Source: Tsukamurella pseudospumae (GTDB lineage Bacteria; Actinomycetota; Actinomycetes; Mycobacteriales; Mycobacteriaceae). From it: a DNA stretch of 64,000 nt. Position numbers and translations under genes: made by a program. This document shows, piece after piece, positions 31,809 to 41,660 of the stretch. The notes under the pieces are model-generated. The model did no database searches. It worked only from the letters and a program-made list of their open reading frames with translations, and was not told the origin of the DNA. Numbering within the stretch: position 1 is the stretch's first letter; every line of letters begins with the position of its first letter. The stretch is from the NCBI RefSeq assembly GCF_001575205.1, contig NZ_LSRE01000015.1, forward strand, positions 1 to 64,000, given 5' to 3'.

Positions 31809-32669
31809 ATGGCTGTCGTAACCATGAAGCAGCTGCTGGACAGCGGCGCGCACTTCGGTCATCAGACCCGTCGGTGGAACCCGAAGATGAAGCGCTTCAT
31901 CTTCACCGACCGCAACGGCATCTACATCATCGATCTGCAGCAGACGCTGACCTACATCGACAAGGCCTACGAGTTCGTCAAGGAGACGGTCGCCCACGGT
32001 GGCACCGTCCTCTTCGTCGGTACCAAGAAGCAGGCCCAGGAGTCGATCGCCGAAGAGGCCACCCGCGTCGGCATGCCCTACGTGAACCAGCGCTGGCTGG
32101 GCGGCATGCTCACCAACTTCCAGACGGTCCACAAGCGTCTTCAGCGCATGAAGGAGCTGGAGACCATGGAGCAGACCGGTGGCTTCGAGGGTCGCACCAA
32201 GAAGGAAATCCTCATGCTCACGCGTGAGAAGAACAAGCTCGAGCGCACCCTCGGCGGCATCCGCGACATGGCCAAGGTCCCCTCGGCGATCTGGGTCGTG
32301 GACACCAACAAGGAGCACATCGCCGTGGGCGAGGCCCGCAAGCTGGGCATCCCGGTCATCGCGATCCTCGACACCAACTGCGATCCCGACCTCGTCGACT
32401 ACCCGATCCCGGGTAACGACGACGCGATCCGCTCCGCGGCGCTGCTGACCAAGGTCGTGGCCTCGGCCGTGGCCGAGGGCGTGCAGGCCCGTGCGGGCGT
32501 CGCCACCGGCGATGCCAAGCCCGAGGCCGGCGCCGGCGAGCCGCTCGCCGAGTGGGAGCAGGAGCTGCTCGAGTCGGCCACCGTGGCCGCCGAGGCCCCC
32601 GCTGCCGAGGCTGCGGCGACCGAGGCTCCGGCCGAGGCGCCCGCCACCGAGACCCCGGCCGCCGAGTAA
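31809..32669 (+). CDS. rpsB: 30S ribosomal protein S2
   Basis: The 286-residue protein is canonical S2: [49 protein letters not shown] and [26 protein letters not shown]. The last 45 residues are an Ala/Glu/Pro extension typical of actinobacteria. It binds late in 30S assembly and contacts S1 or the mRNA exit side. ATG 31809 is preceded by GAAAGAGG. tsf follows 45 bp later, so they form the usual rpsB-tsf operon. Confidence 0.97.
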   Translation: MAVVTMKQLLDSGAHFGHQTRRWNPKMKRFIFTDRNGIYIIDLQQTLTYIDKAYEFVKETVAHGGTVLFVGTKKQAQESIAEEATRVGMPYVNQRWLGGMLTNFQTVHKRLQRMKELETMEQTGGFEGRTKKEILMLTREKNKLERTLGGIRDMAKVPSAIWVVDTNKEHIAVGEARKLGIPVIAILDTNCDPDLVDYPIPGNDDAIRSAALLTKVVASAVAEGVQARAGVATGDAKPEAGAGEPLAEWEQELLESATVAAEAPAAEAAATEAPAEAPATETPAAE

Positions 32670-32714
32670 CTGCGTCCGGTCGCTCTTCCCTACAACGCAT
32701 AAGGAGCCGCATTA

Positions 32715-33539
32715 ATGGCGAACTACACCGCCGCTGACGTCAAGCGTCTCCGCGACCTCACCGGGTCGGGGATGATGGACTGCAAGAACGCGCTCACCGA
32801 GACCGACGGCGATTTCGACAAGGCCGTCGAGGTGCTGCGCATCAAGGGCGCGAAGGACGTCGGCAAGCGTGCCGGTCGTTCCACCGCCGAGGGCCTTGTG
32901 GCCGCCAAGGACGGCGTGCTCATCGAGGTCAACTCCGAGACCGACTTCGTCGCGAAGAACGCGGAGTTCCAGGAGCTGGCCGATGCGATCGTCGCGGCTG
33001 CCGCCGCGTCGGACGCCGCCACCGTCGAGGCCGTTCTCGAGCTGCCGCTCGAGGGCGAGACCGTCGCGTCGCGCATCGAGGCCGCGTCGGCCAAGCTGGG
33101 CGAGAAGCTCGTGCTGCGTCGCATCGCGCGCTACGACGGCCCCACCGCCGTCTACCTGCACAAGCGCAGCTCGGACCTGCCGCCCGCCGTGGGCGTGCTG
33201 GTCTCGTTCGCGGGCGAGGGTGACACCGCTGCCGAGGCCGCTCGCGGCGCCGGCATGCAGGTCGCCGCGCTCAAGGCGAAGTACGCCAGCCGGGACGAGG
33301 TTCCCGCCGACGTGATCGCGAACGAGCGTCGCATCGCCGAGGAGACCGCGCGTGCCGAGGGCAAGCCGGAGCAGGCGCTGTCGAAGATCGTCGACGGCAA
33401 GACCGTGGCGTACTACAAGGACACCGTTCTGCCCGACCAGGCTTCGGTGACCGACAGCAAGAAGACCGTCCAGCAGGTGCTGGACGAGGCCGGTGCGAAG
33501 GTTCTCGCCTTCACCCGGTTCGAGGTCGGCCAGGAGTAA
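32715..33539 (+). CDS. tsf: Elongation factor Ts
   Basis: The 274-residue protein has the UBA-like N-terminus ([23 protein letters not shown]), the TDFVAKN segment that contacts EF-Tu, and the C-terminal dimerisation region. It exchanges GDP for GTP on EF-Tu. A ribosome-binding site (AAGGAG) lies upstream. A strong terminator ends the operon. GACGGTGC-type octamers are absent from the gene, in line with other highly conserved genes here. Confidence 0.97.
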   Translation: MANYTAADVKRLRDLTGSGMMDCKNALTETDGDFDKAVEVLRIKGAKDVGKRAGRSTAEGLVAAKDGVLIEVNSETDFVAKNAEFQELADAIVAAAAASDAATVEAVLELPLEGETVASRIEAASAKLGEKLVLRRIARYDGPTAVYLHKRSSDLPPAVGVLVSFAGEGDTAAEAARGAGMQVAALKAKYASRDEVPADVIANERRIAEETARAEGKPEQALSKIVDGKTVAYYKDTVLPDQASVTDSKKTVQQVLDEAGAKVLAFTRFEVGQE

Positions 33540-33556
33540 CTCCTCCGTCCCTGCGC

Positions 33557-33592
33557 ACGAGGCCCGCACCGATCCGTCGGTGCGGGCCTCGT
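33557..33592 (+). terminator. Terminator of the rpsB-tsf operon
   Basis: A perfect 16-bp stem (33557-33572 with 33577-33592, 4-nt loop) is followed by CGTCTCTC, 17 bases after the tsf stop. Confidence 0.85.
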
Positions 33593-33774
33593 CGTCTCTC
33601 CACCCCGCCCCCGATCCGTTCCGCCCCACCCGGAACGTCGCTGCCTCCCGCCGATCCGTCCGGTCCCCACCGGAACGCCGCGTGTTTCGGTGGGGCTGCG
33701 ACGAATCGGGGGGGCTGCCGGGCGTGCGGATTTCTTCAAGCCCGACGGTGCCCTCGGCTGCCAGTCTTGAGGGC

Positions 33775-34170
33775 ATGAACAGCACACGTCAAGACACGAA
33801 CATCTGGCCCGGACTGACCTACGACGATGCGCTCGCGGCGCGGGAGTGGTTGCGCCGCCTCGGCTTCGAGGAGGGGATTCTCGTCGAGGGCGACGCCGAC
33901 GGTGAGGTCGTCCACTCCGAGATGCTGTGGCCCGACGGCGGCCGGGTCATGGTCCACTCCGCCTGCAAGCAGGACAAGACCTTCTCCGCTCCGACGGGCA
34001 GCGGCAGCCTGTACGTGGTGGTCACCGACCCCGATGCCGTGTACGCCCGCGCGCAGGAGCTCGGCTCCCGCCTGGTGCGGGACATGGCCGAGGAGGACTA
34101 TGGGTCGCGAGGCTTCTCCATCGCCGACCCGGAGGGCAACACGTGGAGTTTCGGTACCTACGCGGGGTGA
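33775..34170 (+). CDS. VOC/glyoxalase-fold protein
   Basis: The 131-residue protein is of the vicinal-oxygen-chelate superfamily: an N-terminal YDDALAAREWLRRLGFEEG module and a C-terminal YVVVTDPDAVYARAQELG ... SRGFSIADPEGNTWSFGTY module. Relatives include glyoxalases, antibiotic-binding proteins and demethylmenaquinone-type enzymes; the ligand cannot be predicted. Its stop overlaps the start of the araC-type gene (GTGA), so it is translationally coupled to a regulator. Confidence 0.83.
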   Translation: MNSTRQDTNIWPGLTYDDALAAREWLRRLGFEEGILVEGDADGEVVHSEMLWPDGGRVMVHSACKQDKTFSAPTGSGSLYVVVTDPDAVYARAQELGSRLVRDMAEEDYGSRGFSIADPEGNTWSFGTYAG

Positions 34171-34928
34171 GCGCGCCCGGGATCGCCCGTGCCGCGGCCT
34201 ACGACATCACCGGCGTCCTCCCCGGGACGCACCTCGCCGTGCCCTCGCCGACGCTCACGATGATCATCGACCTCGGGCACGGCCTGGACCTCACCGGTCC
34301 GGGCCTGCCCGGGCTCACGACGTTCCGCCTGTGCCTCTCGGGCATGCACCCGACGCCCTACCTGGTCCACCACGACGGCCTGCAGCGCGGCGTCCAGGTG
34401 GACGTGCGGCCCAGCCTCGTGCGCGCCCTCACCGGCGCCCCAGCGGCCGAACTCGGGGGAGAGGCCGTCGAGCTCGACGACCTCCGCCCGGGGCTCGCAG
34501 CGGAGCTGTACGGCCGTGTCGCGGCGGCGCCCGAGGCGCACCGCGAGGCCGTCGCGGCGGCGGTGCTCGCCCGGCACGCGGTCTCCGACCACGAGGTGCA
34601 GCCGGACGCCGCCGCGGCGTGGACCTACCTCGCGGCCCGCGGCGGCGCGGTCACCGTCGCCGAGCTGGTCGAGCGGTCCGGCTGGTCGGCGCGCTACCTG
34701 GCGATGAAGTTCACCGCCGAGTTCGGCATGGGGATCAAGCAGGCGGCACGGCTGATGCGCTTCGACGCCGCGCGGCGCGAGCTCGAGGCGGGTGTCTCCG
34801 CGGCGGACGTCGCGGTGCGCCGCGGTTACGCGGACCAGGCGCACCTCAGTCGCGAGGTGCGCTCCTTCCTGGGCCTGTCACCGTCGGCCTACCTCGCGCG
34901 TCGACGGACCGAGTTCACGCCTGTGTAG
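34167..34928 (+). CDS. AraC-family transcriptional regulator
   Basis: The 253-residue protein has an unassigned N-terminal sensor region (1-150) and a C-terminal double helix-turn-helix (about 155-250; VTVAELVERSGWSARYLAMKFTAEFGMGIKQAARLMRFDAAR and YADQAHLSREVRSFLGLSPSAYLARR). It is coupled to the VOC gene by a GTGA overlap. VOC-AraC pairs like this are common in actinobacteria; it probably regulates the pair in response to a small molecule bound by either partner. Confidence 0.85.
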   Translation: MSAPGIARAAAYDITGVLPGTHLAVPSPTLTMIIDLGHGLDLTGPGLPGLTTFRLCLSGMHPTPYLVHHDGLQRGVQVDVRPSLVRALTGAPAAELGGEAVELDDLRPGLAAELYGRVAAAPEAHREAVAAAVLARHAVSDHEVQPDAAAAWTYLAARGGAVTVAELVERSGWSARYLAMKFTAEFGMGIKQAARLMRFDAARRELEAGVSAADVAVRRGYADQAHLSREVRSFLGLSPSAYLARRRTEFTPV

Positions 34929-34938
34929 TCTCGCCGAG

Positions 34939-35862
34939 GTGTCCTGGATCCGGCGTGCGATCGCAATGGCCCTCGTGGCCTGCCTCGTGCTGGCCGTCGC
35001 CGGGTCCACCGCGATCGGGGGCGGCAGCGGCTACACGCACTACCAGAGCAACGCCGTGAGTTACATTCCCGACCTCCCGGGAGGCGCCCAGTACGTCTCG
35101 ATGGGAGACAGCTACGCCGCGTCGGGCACACACGCCAAGGTGCAGCCGATGGAGCTCTGCGCGCGCAACGGCGACGATCTCGGCCACGTCCTGGCACAGC
35201 GATTGCAGCCCTACTCGTTCACCGACCGCGCCTGCTCCGGCGCCACGCTCGACGACCTCACGCAGCCCTCGCCGAAGCCCGACACCTCACCGCAGATCTA
35301 CGGGGTGGGGCCGTTCACCCGACTCGTCACGATCGTCATCGGGGCGAATTCGCTCGGCTTCGGCAACATCGTCGTGCACTGCTTCGGCGACCCCGACGAT
35401 CGCTGCGGCGCCTCCGCCACGCAGGACCTCCCGGGCTCACAGGGATGGAACTTCGTCCGCGCGCAGTACGCGGCCACCGTCGACGCGATCAAGAAGGCGG
35501 CGGCGCCCGACGTGCGCATCGTCCTGGTCGGTTACCTCCCGCTGTTCCCGCTCGACGGTCCGCCGGACCGCGCCTGCCTCGACCGGGCCGGCATCCCGGA
35601 GCAGAACGTCGGGCACTGGCGCACCTGGTACCGCAGCGTCGACCGGCTGATCCGTGAGGTGGCCGCGGACCGCGGGGTGATGTACGTGCAGCCTCCGCTC
35701 GACCACACGGCCTGCGACCCGGATCCGTACGCGCGACTGAGCGGCCCGAAGCTCAAGGCGCAGGAGCCCGAGGCCAACGGATTGCACCCGACGGCCGCCG
35801 GACAGCGTGCATTGGGCAACCTGATCGAGGACCGGCTCCGAGGAATCGCGCCGCCCGCATAG
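34939..35862 (+). CDS. Secreted SGNH/GDSL-type esterase
   Basis: The 307-residue protein has a signal peptide (1-22, [12 protein letters not shown]) and an SGNH fold: block [13 protein letters not shown] with nucleophile Ser58, a block III equivalent [10 protein letters not shown], and block [11 protein letters not shown]. The block V Asp is replaced (NGLH instead of DxxH), so it may use a Ser-His dyad as some actinomycete esterases do. Several cysteines suggest disulfides, fitting secretion. TAGTCT (34926-34931) ends seven bases before GTG 34939, supporting this start and a leaderless transcript. Confidence 0.82.
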   Translation: MSWIRRAIAMALVACLVLAVAGSTAIGGGSGYTHYQSNAVSYIPDLPGGAQYVSMGDSYAASGTHAKVQPMELCARNGDDLGHVLAQRLQPYSFTDRACSGATLDDLTQPSPKPDTSPQIYGVGPFTRLVTIVIGANSLGFGNIVVHCFGDPDDRCGASATQDLPGSQGWNFVRAQYAATVDAIKKAAAPDVRIVLVGYLPLFPLDGPPDRACLDRAGIPEQNVGHWRTWYRSVDRLIREVAADRGVMYVQPPLDHTACDPDPYARLSGPKLKAQEPEANGLHPTAAGQRALGNLIEDRLRGIAPPA

Positions 35863-35872
35863 GATGGTCGGC

Positions 35873-36637
35873 GTGACGGACACGGCCCAGGGACTTCAGA
35901 CGGATCAGGACGCGACGCAGGATCAGGCACGGCACGGCTACAAGCGGGTGCTGCTCAAGCTGGGCGGGGAGATGTTCGGCGGCGGCGAGGTGGGCCTCGA
36001 CCCCGATGTGGTGACCACGGTGGCGCAGCAGATCGCCGAGGTCGCCCGCAGCGGCCACGAGATCGCGGTGGTCATCGGCGGTGGAAACTTCTTCCGCGGC
36101 GCCGAGCTGCAGAACCGCGGCATGGACCGAGCCCGGTCGGACTACATGGGCATGCTCGGCACCGTGATGAACTGCCTCGCGCTGCAGGACTTCCTGCAGA
36201 AGGAGGGCGTGGACACGCGCGTGCAGACGGCCATCACCATGGGCCAGGTCGCCGAGCCCTACCTGCCGTTGCGCGCCAAGCGGCACCTCGAGAAGGGGCG
36301 CGTCGTGATCTTCGGCGCCGGCATGGGCATGCCGTACTTCTCCACCGACACCACCGCGGCCCAGCGTGCGCTGGAGATCGGCGCCGAGGTCGTGCTCATG
36401 GCCAAGGCGGTGGACGGCGTGTACGACAGCGACCCCCGCACCAACCCCGACGCGAAGCTGTTCGCCGAGATCACCCACCGTGCGGCGCTGGAGAAGGGCC
36501 TCAAGGTGGCCGACGCGACCGCGTTCAGCCTCTGCATGGACAACAAGATGCCGATGCTGGTGTTCAATCTCCTGGAGGAGGGCAACATCGCCCGTGCCGT
36601 CGCGGGGGAGAAGATCGGCACCCTCGTCCGGCCCTGA
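35873..36637 (+). CDS. pyrH: UMP kinase
   Basis: The 254-residue enzyme phosphorylates UMP to UDP. It is an amino-acid-kinase-fold protein: [50 protein letters not shown] and [23 protein letters not shown]-type segments. The first 20 residues are a variable leader. GTG 35873 is chosen because TAGGAT (35860-35865) ends seven bases upstream; ATG 35864 is an in-frame alternative. It begins the conserved pyrH-frr-cdsA cluster. Confidence 0.95.
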   Translation: MTDTAQGLQTDQDATQDQARHGYKRVLLKLGGEMFGGGEVGLDPDVVTTVAQQIAEVARSGHEIAVVIGGGNFFRGAELQNRGMDRARSDYMGMLGTVMNCLALQDFLQKEGVDTRVQTAITMGQVAEPYLPLRAKRHLEKGRVVIFGAGMGMPYFSTDTTAAQRALEIGAEVVLMAKAVDGVYDSDPRTNPDAKLFAEITHRAALEKGLKVADATAFSLCMDNKMPMLVFNLLEEGNIARAVAGEKIGTLVRP

Positions 36638-36686
36638 CGCCGGACCGAAGACCACCACTGGACAGACAAAAGGACGTGTGACGCAA

Positions 36687-37244
36687 GTGATCGACGAAAC
36701 GCTCTTCGACGCCGAGGAGAAGATGGAGAAGGCCGTCTCGGTGGCCCGGGAGGACTTCCAGTCGATCCGCACCGGCCGCGCCAACCCCGGGATGTTCTCG
36801 AAGGTGGTCGTGGACTACTACGGCTCGCCCACTCCCATCACCCAGATCAGTTCGATCACCACGCCCGAGGCGCGGCTCGTGGTGATCAAGCCCTATGAGG
36901 CGAACCAGCTCGGCAACATCGAGACGGCGATCCGCAACTCGGACCTGGGCGTGAACCCCACCAACGACGGCCAGCTGCTCCGCGTGAGCATCCCGCAGCT
37001 CACCGAGGAGCGCCGCAAGGATCTGGTCAAGCAGGTCAAGGGCAAGGGCGAGGACGCCAAGGTGTCCATCCGCAACGTCCGGCGCAAGGCCAACGACCAG
37101 CTGGCCAAGATCGTCAAGGACGGCGACGCCGGCGAGGACGAGGTGGCCCGCGCCGAGAAGGAACTCGACAAGACGACGGCGAAATACGTCGCCCAGATCG
37201 AGGACCTCGTGGCGCGCAAGGAAGCCGATCTGATGGAGGTCTAG
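36687..37244 (+). CDS. frr: Ribosome recycling factor
   Basis: The 185-residue protein is full-length [50 protein letters not shown], and the long C-terminal helix ending RKEADLMEV. With EF-G it splits post-termination ribosomes. GTG 36687 matches the mycobacterial start; GTG 36678, nearer the AGGA, would add three residues. It lies between pyrH and cdsA. Confidence 0.96.
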   Translation: MIDETLFDAEEKMEKAVSVAREDFQSIRTGRANPGMFSKVVVDYYGSPTPITQISSITTPEARLVVIKPYEANQLGNIETAIRNSDLGVNPTNDGQLLRVSIPQLTEERRKDLVKQVKGKGEDAKVSIRNVRRKANDQLAKIVKDGDAGEDEVARAEKELDKTTAKYVAQIEDLVARKEADLMEV

Positions 37245-37246
37245 CC

Positions 37247-38155
37247 GTGCCGGAAACCCCCGACTCGGTCGGCGCCGACAGCTCCGCCCCGGGCTCGCCC
37301 GACGCACCGTCGGAACCCGGGAAGCGCAAGATCAGCGCCGGGCGCAACCTCCCGGCGGCGATCGGCGTGGGCGTGAGCCTGGGCGCGATGATCGTGGCGA
37401 TCCTGGTCTTCGCCCCGCACCTGTGGGTGCCGCTCGTCGCGGCAGCGGTGGCACTGGCCACCTGGGAGGTCGTCAAGCGGTTCCGCGCGGCGGGCACGAA
37501 TCTCGAGCTGTGGCCGATGCTGATCGGCGGCCAGGCGATCATCTGGCTCAGTTGGCCGCTCGGCCCGGAGGGGGTGCTGGCGGCGTTCGTGGCCACGGTG
37601 CTCGTCGCGATGATCTGGCGGCTGTTGGGGCATCAGAGCACGGCGGCACCGAACTCCTTCACCCGCGACATCTCCACGACGGTGTTCGTGCTCGCCTGGA
37701 TCCCGCTGTTCGCGGCGTTCGGCACCATGCTGGTGCTGCCGGAGGACCGCGGGCCGCAGCGCGTGGTCGCCCTGGTGCTGCTCGTGGTCTGCTCGGACGT
37801 GGGTGGCTACGCCGCGGGCGTGCTCTTCGGCAAGCACCCGATGGTGCCGGCGATCAGTCCGAAGAAGTCCTGGGAGGGCTTCGCCGGATCGATGGTCGCG
37901 GGCGCAGTCGGCGCGGTGCTGGTGCTCAAGTTCCTGCTCGACGTGAACCCGCTGTGGGGTCTCATCCTCGGGCCGGTGGTGGTGATCACGGGGACCCTCG
38001 GCGACCTGCTCGAGTCGCAGGTCAAGCGCGACCTGGGCATCAAGGACATGGGCACCCTGCTGCCCGGTCACGGCGGTCTGATGGACCGCCTGGACTCGCT
38101 GCTGCCCAGCGCGGTCGTGGTCTGGGCGGCACTGACCGCCCTCATGGGCAGCTGA
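37247..38155 (+). CDS. cdsA: Phosphatidate cytidylyltransferase (CDP-diacylglycerol synthase)
   Basis: The 302-residue membrane enzyme makes CDP-diacylglycerol from phosphatidic acid and CTP, the precursor of cardiolipin and phosphatidylinositol. After a cytosolic Pro/Ser-rich leader (1-35) it has about eight membrane helices. The CTP-transferase signature QVKRDLGIKDMGTLLPGHGG followed by LMDRLDS lies near the C-terminus (about 260-290). It starts two bases after the frr stop, so it is in the same operon. Confidence 0.94.
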   Translation: MPETPDSVGADSSAPGSPDAPSEPGKRKISAGRNLPAAIGVGVSLGAMIVAILVFAPHLWVPLVAAAVALATWEVVKRFRAAGTNLELWPMLIGGQAIIWLSWPLGPEGVLAAFVATVLVAMIWRLLGHQSTAAPNSFTRDISTTVFVLAWIPLFAAFGTMLVLPEDRGPQRVVALVLLVVCSDVGGYAAGVLFGKHPMVPAISPKKSWEGFAGSMVAGAVGAVLVLKFLLDVNPLWGLILGPVVVITGTLGDLLESQVKRDLGIKDMGTLLPGHGGLMDRLDSLLPSAVVVWAALTALMGS

Positions 38156-38171
38156 CGGTCCGCGGTTCCGC

Positions 38172-38231
38172 ACGGTGCGCGGCCCGACGGTGCGCGGCCC
38201 GACGGTGCGCGGCCCGACGGTGCGCGGCCCG
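38172..38231. repeat. 15-bp tandem repeat, four copies, carrying the GACGGTGC octamer
   Basis: The unit ACGGTGCGCGGCCCG repeats at 38172, 38187, 38202 and 38217 without change. It fills the gap between the convergent cdsA and MFS genes. Three junctions recreate GACGGTGC, the octamer over-represented in this genome. No stable hairpin with a U tract is evident, though GC-rich repeats here could slow transcription. Confidence 0.9.
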
Positions 38232-38233
38232 GG

Positions 38234-39493
38234 TCAGCGTGTCCGGCGGAGGGCCTCGCGCAGGGGCCGCGGCACGACGCCCTCGCGGCGCCGGGCCTTG
38301 CGGCGCGTGATGACGACGCCGATCAGCGCGATCGCCCACAGCGGGTACTGCGCGAGCCAGGCCGCACGGAAGCCGTCGAAGGTCAGGCCCGCGCCGGCGC
38401 CCATGATCGAGCCCATCGCCTGGATCAGGACGAGGCTGGCGAGGAAGCCGCCGATGTTCACCATGCCCTGTGCGGTGCCGAGCACCCGTGAGGTGTTGAA
38501 GGATCGGGCGTAGTCGAAGCCGATCGCGCTGCTGGGACCGCCGACGGAGATCACCAGGACGAGCACCGTGAGCAACCACACCGGTGAGGGCTCGTCGCGG
38601 ACCAGGACCGCCGTCCACACCGCGGCGCTGCCGATGATGATGGCGATCACCATCCACGAGCGGCGGGTCGGGAACCGTCCCGTGAGGTAGCCGATGACGG
38701 GGCCCGACGCGAGCGTCGCGACCACGCCGAAGGTCACGATCGCCCCCGCCTCGCCGGACGACAGGCCCTGCGCGGTGGTCAGGTACGGGACGCCCCACAT
38801 GAGCATGAACGCCGTCACCGAGAACATCGCGCCCATGTGGGTGAAGAACCCGAGCCGGGTACCCGGGTGCATCCACGTGGAGCGGAGGATCCCGGGGATG
38901 TCCTGCGCGCGGACGGTGACCTTCGGCGCGACCTTCTCGGGCGGAGCGTCGCGCACGAACGCCAGCACGGCGATCGCGGCGATCAGACCGAGGCTCGCGG
39001 CGCCGAGATAGGCGGGGGTCCAGCCGTCGGCGTGCAGCAGCGCGAGGAAGGGGACAGCGGACAGGATCTGTCCGAGCTGGCCCGTCATGCCGGTCAGTTG
39101 CGTGACCAGCGGAATCCGGCGTACCGGGAACCACGCCGGGACCAGGCGCAGGACCGACACGAAGGTGAGCGAGTCACCGATGCCCACGGCCACGCGGCCG
39201 GCGATCGCCAGCGGCAACGACTCGGTGAGCGCGAGGGTCATCTGGCCCGCGGCCATGATCATCGCGCCGGTGAACACGAGGCGCCGCGACCCGAACCGGT
39301 CCAGCATGAGACCTGCGGGAATCTGCATGCCCGCGTACACCACGAGCTGCAGGACGACGAACGCCGAGAGCGTCGCGGGCGCCGCACCGTACCGCGCGGC
39401 GGCGTCGGTGCCGGAGACGCCGAAGGAGGTCCGCTGCAGGACGCCGATCACGTAGGCGAGAGTCGCCACCGACCAGACGATCCATGCGCGCAT
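38234..39493 (-). CDS. MFS transporter
   Basis: The 419-residue protein has 12 predicted membrane helices, with GVLQRTSFGVSGTDAAARYGA in the first helix/loop, GLMLDRFGSRRLVFTGA in loop 2/3, and a PRPLREALRR cytosolic tail. It resembles nitrate/organophosphate-type or general MFS carriers of actinobacteria; the substrate is unknown. The CDS ends three bases from the 15-bp repeat array. A CTCCGGA-GTG-TCCGGAG palindrome (39515-39531) about 20 bp upstream may be an operator. Confidence 0.85.
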   Translation of the reverse strand: MRAWIVWSVATLAYVIGVLQRTSFGVSGTDAAARYGAAPATLSAFVVLQLVVYAGMQIPAGLMLDRFGSRRLVFTGAMIMAAGQMTLALTESLPLAIAGRVAVGIGDSLTFVSVLRLVPAWFPVRRIPLVTQLTGMTGQLGQILSAVPFLALLHADGWTPAYLGAASLGLIAAIAVLAFVRDAPPEKVAPKVTVRAQDIPGILRSTWMHPGTRLGFFTHMGAMFSVTAFMLMWGVPYLTTAQGLSSGEAGAIVTFGVVATLASGPVIGYLTGRFPTRRSWMVIAIIIGSAAVWTAVLVRDEPSPVWLLTVLVLVISVGGPSSAIGFDYARSFNTSRVLGTAQGMVNIGGFLASLVLIQAMGSIMGAGAGLTFDGFRAAWLAQYPLWAIALIGVVITRRKARRREGVVPRPLREALRRTR

Positions 39494-39582
39494 GGATCCA
39501 TCGTTCCACCGGCCCTCCGGAGTGTCCGGAGCGGGTGAGTCGACGCCGGGGGCGCGCCGACCCGGCTCGCGGACCGCGCCCC

Positions 39583-40020
39583 TCAGTCCTGCAGCTTCTT
39601 CGCCGCGCGCCGCAGCTGGATGATCCGCAGCGCCCCGGCGAGGCCCACGAGCAGCGCTCCGCCGATCGCGGCGATGAGCAGCGAGACGCCCAGCGGCAGT
39701 GTGGTCTTCCAGAAGATCAGGTTGATCTCGGTGTTGTTCTGGTTCTGCACGATGAAGACCAGCAGGAGCAGGAGGATGACGGCGCCGCCGAGCAGCCCGG
39801 ACCAGAGCGCGGCCGACCGCGTGTGCTTGACCTGCTGGTAGGCGTTGCGGGTGTCGACGCCGCGCTTGCTTGCGGAGGTCGTTGCCGTCGGGCCGGTCGA
39901 CGGTGCCTCGTCGAGGTCCTCCCGCACTGCGGGAAGGTTCGCGGCGTCCGCCGCGTCGTCGGGGACCGGTGCTCCGAGCGACTCTTCGCCGTCTCGAACG
40001 CGGTCTTCGTCTTTCGCCAT
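39583..40020 (-). CDS. LapA/DUF1049 domain membrane protein
   Basis: The 145-residue protein has an acidic, disordered N-terminal half (1-65) and two membrane segments (about 73-95 and 110-135) separated by [20 protein letters not shown], the LapA-domain signature. In E. coli LapA helps LapB control LPS synthesis; in LPS-lacking actinobacteria its role is unknown. It is divergent from rlmN. Confidence 0.85.
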   Translation of the reverse strand: MAKDEDRVRDGEESLGAPVPDDAADAANLPAVREDLDEAPSTGPTATTSASKRGVDTRNAYQQVKHTRSAALWSGLLGGAVILLLLLVFIVQNQNNTEINLIFWKTTLPLGVSLLIAAIGGALLVGLAGALRIIQLRRAAKKLQD

Positions 40021-40135
40021 GGCGGCTATCCTGCCACCTCCGCGGGGACCCGGCACGGGGGCGCGCGGTGGCGCGGATCACCCGCCGGTCGTCGTGGTCG
40101 TCCGTTCGTCGCTGACGTGGGAGGATGGACTGGTT

Positions 40136-41248
40136 ATGAGCACCTCTCTGCCGCTGGTATTCGACGCCCCCAAGCGCGGCAAGCCGCCGCGCCACCTCGC
40201 CGATCTCACCGATGACGAGCTCAAGACCGCGGTCAAGGACCTCGGTCTGCCCGCGTTCCGCGCGAACCAGCTCGCGCGGCACTACTACGGCCGGCTCGAG
40301 GCCGACGCGTCGACGATGACCGACCTGCCGGCCGGCGCGCGGGACACGGTCGGGCAGGCACTGTTGCCCGAGCTGATGACTCCCGTCCGGCACATCGCCA
40401 CCGACAGCGGCACCACCCGCAAGACGCTGTGGCGCCTGCACGACGGGACGCTGCTCGAGTCGGTTCTGATGCGGTACACCGACCGCGCCACGCTGTGCAT
40501 CTCGAGCCAGGCCGGCTGCGGCATGGCATGCCCGTTCTGCGCCACCGGGCAGGGCGGGCTCGACCGCAACCTGTCGACCGCGGAGATCGTGGACCAGGTG
40601 CGCAGCGCCGCCCGGGCCATGGCCGACGGTGACGTGGCCGGCGGCCCGGGACGCCTGTCGAACGTCGTGTTCATGGGCATGGGCGAGCCGCTCGCCAACT
40701 ACAAGCGGGTGGTCCAGGCCGTGCGCCGCATCACCTCACCCGCCCCGGAGGGGATGGGCATCTCGCAGCGGCACGTCACCGTCAGCACCGTGGGACTCGC
40801 GCCCGCCATCCGGAAGCTGGCCGACGAGGGGCTGTCCGTCACCCTGGCGGTCTCGCTGCACACGCCCGACGACGAACTGCGCGACACGCTGGTGCCCGTC
40901 AACAACCGGTGGAGCGTCGCCGAGGTGCTGGACGCGGCGCGCTACTACGCCGACCGGACGGGTCGGCGCGTGTCGATCGAGTACGCGCTGATCCGCGATG
41001 TGAACGACCAGCCCTGGCGCGCGGACATGCTGGGCGAGAAGCTGCGTAAGAAGCTCGGCCAGTTCGCGCACGTCAACCTGATCCCGCTGAATCCGACGCC
41101 GGGCAGCGAGTGGGACGCGTCGCCGAAGGACCGTCAGGACGAGTTCGTGCGCAGGGTGATCGCGCAGGGTGTCTCGTGCACCGTGCGCGATACCCGCGGA
41201 CAGGAGATCGCGGCGGCCTGCGGTCAGCTGGCCGCCGAGGAGAAGTAG
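40136..41248 (+). CDS. rlmN: Dual-specificity RNA methyltransferase RlmN
   Basis: The 370-residue radical-SAM enzyme methylates C2 of A2503 in 23S rRNA and A37 in some tRNAs. The iron-sulfur cysteines Cys128, Cys132 and Cys135 form [20 protein letters not shown] and the C-terminal [15 protein letters not shown] with the methyl-carrying cysteine are present. It is full length. The N-terminal [33 protein letters not shown] domain is conserved. Its position after cdsA fits Mycobacteriales synteny. Confidence 0.96.
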   Translation: MSTSLPLVFDAPKRGKPPRHLADLTDDELKTAVKDLGLPAFRANQLARHYYGRLEADASTMTDLPAGARDTVGQALLPELMTPVRHIATDSGTTRKTLWRLHDGTLLESVLMRYTDRATLCISSQAGCGMACPFCATGQGGLDRNLSTAEIVDQVRSAARAMADGDVAGGPGRLSNVVFMGMGEPLANYKRVVQAVRRITSPAPEGMGISQRHVTVSTVGLAPAIRKLADEGLSVTLAVSLHTPDDELRDTLVPVNNRWSVAEVLDAARYYADRTGRRVSIEYALIRDVNDQPWRADMLGEKLRKKLGQFAHVNLIPLNPTPGSEWDASPKDRQDEFVRRVIAQGVSCTVRDTRGQEIAAACGQLAAEEK

Positions 41249-41249
41249 C

Positions 41250-41513
41250 TCAGTACTTCCACTTGCGGCGGCGGGTGACCAGCCACTGGACGAGGATCGT
41301 GCCGAGGATCGCCACGGCGAAGCCGACGAGGAAGATGTCCTCGGTCTTGCCCTGGTGGTTGCCGTGCATCATGAACAGCAGGAGCGCGGCGAACAGCACG
41401 CCGGCGATCCGCGCGGAGGTGGGTGCGTTGCCGCTCCAGCCCCAATCGCGCGACGGGACGTCGGCGACGTCGACCTTCGAAGTGCTCTGACGCTCCAGGT
41501 CGGTGGTTGCCAC
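41250..41513 (-). CDS. DUF2631 membrane protein
   Basis: The 87-residue protein has a short polar N-terminus with DVPSRDWGWSG and two membrane segments (about 34-52 and 60-80) ending in a basic RRRKWKY tail, matching the DUF2631 family. It is conserved next to rlmN in Mycobacteriales; the function is unknown. It starts with GTG 41513 and is convergent with rlmN, whose stop is one base away. Confidence 0.83.
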   Translation of the reverse strand: MATTDLERQSTSKVDVADVPSRDWGWSGNAPTSARIAGVLFAALLLFMMHGNHQGKTEDIFLVGFAVAILGTILVQWLVTRRRKWKY

Positions 41514-41660
41514 TGCGTTCTCCTTCGTCGCTTCCGTCAGCTGTGCATCGGGGCGACCCGCGATGCACACCGGGCGCGGGCCCGGGATACGGGAGAATCC
41601 TATCCCGCTACGACCGTGCGTCGTACGAGGGGCGCGCAAACGCCTGGGTAGCGTGGCGGT

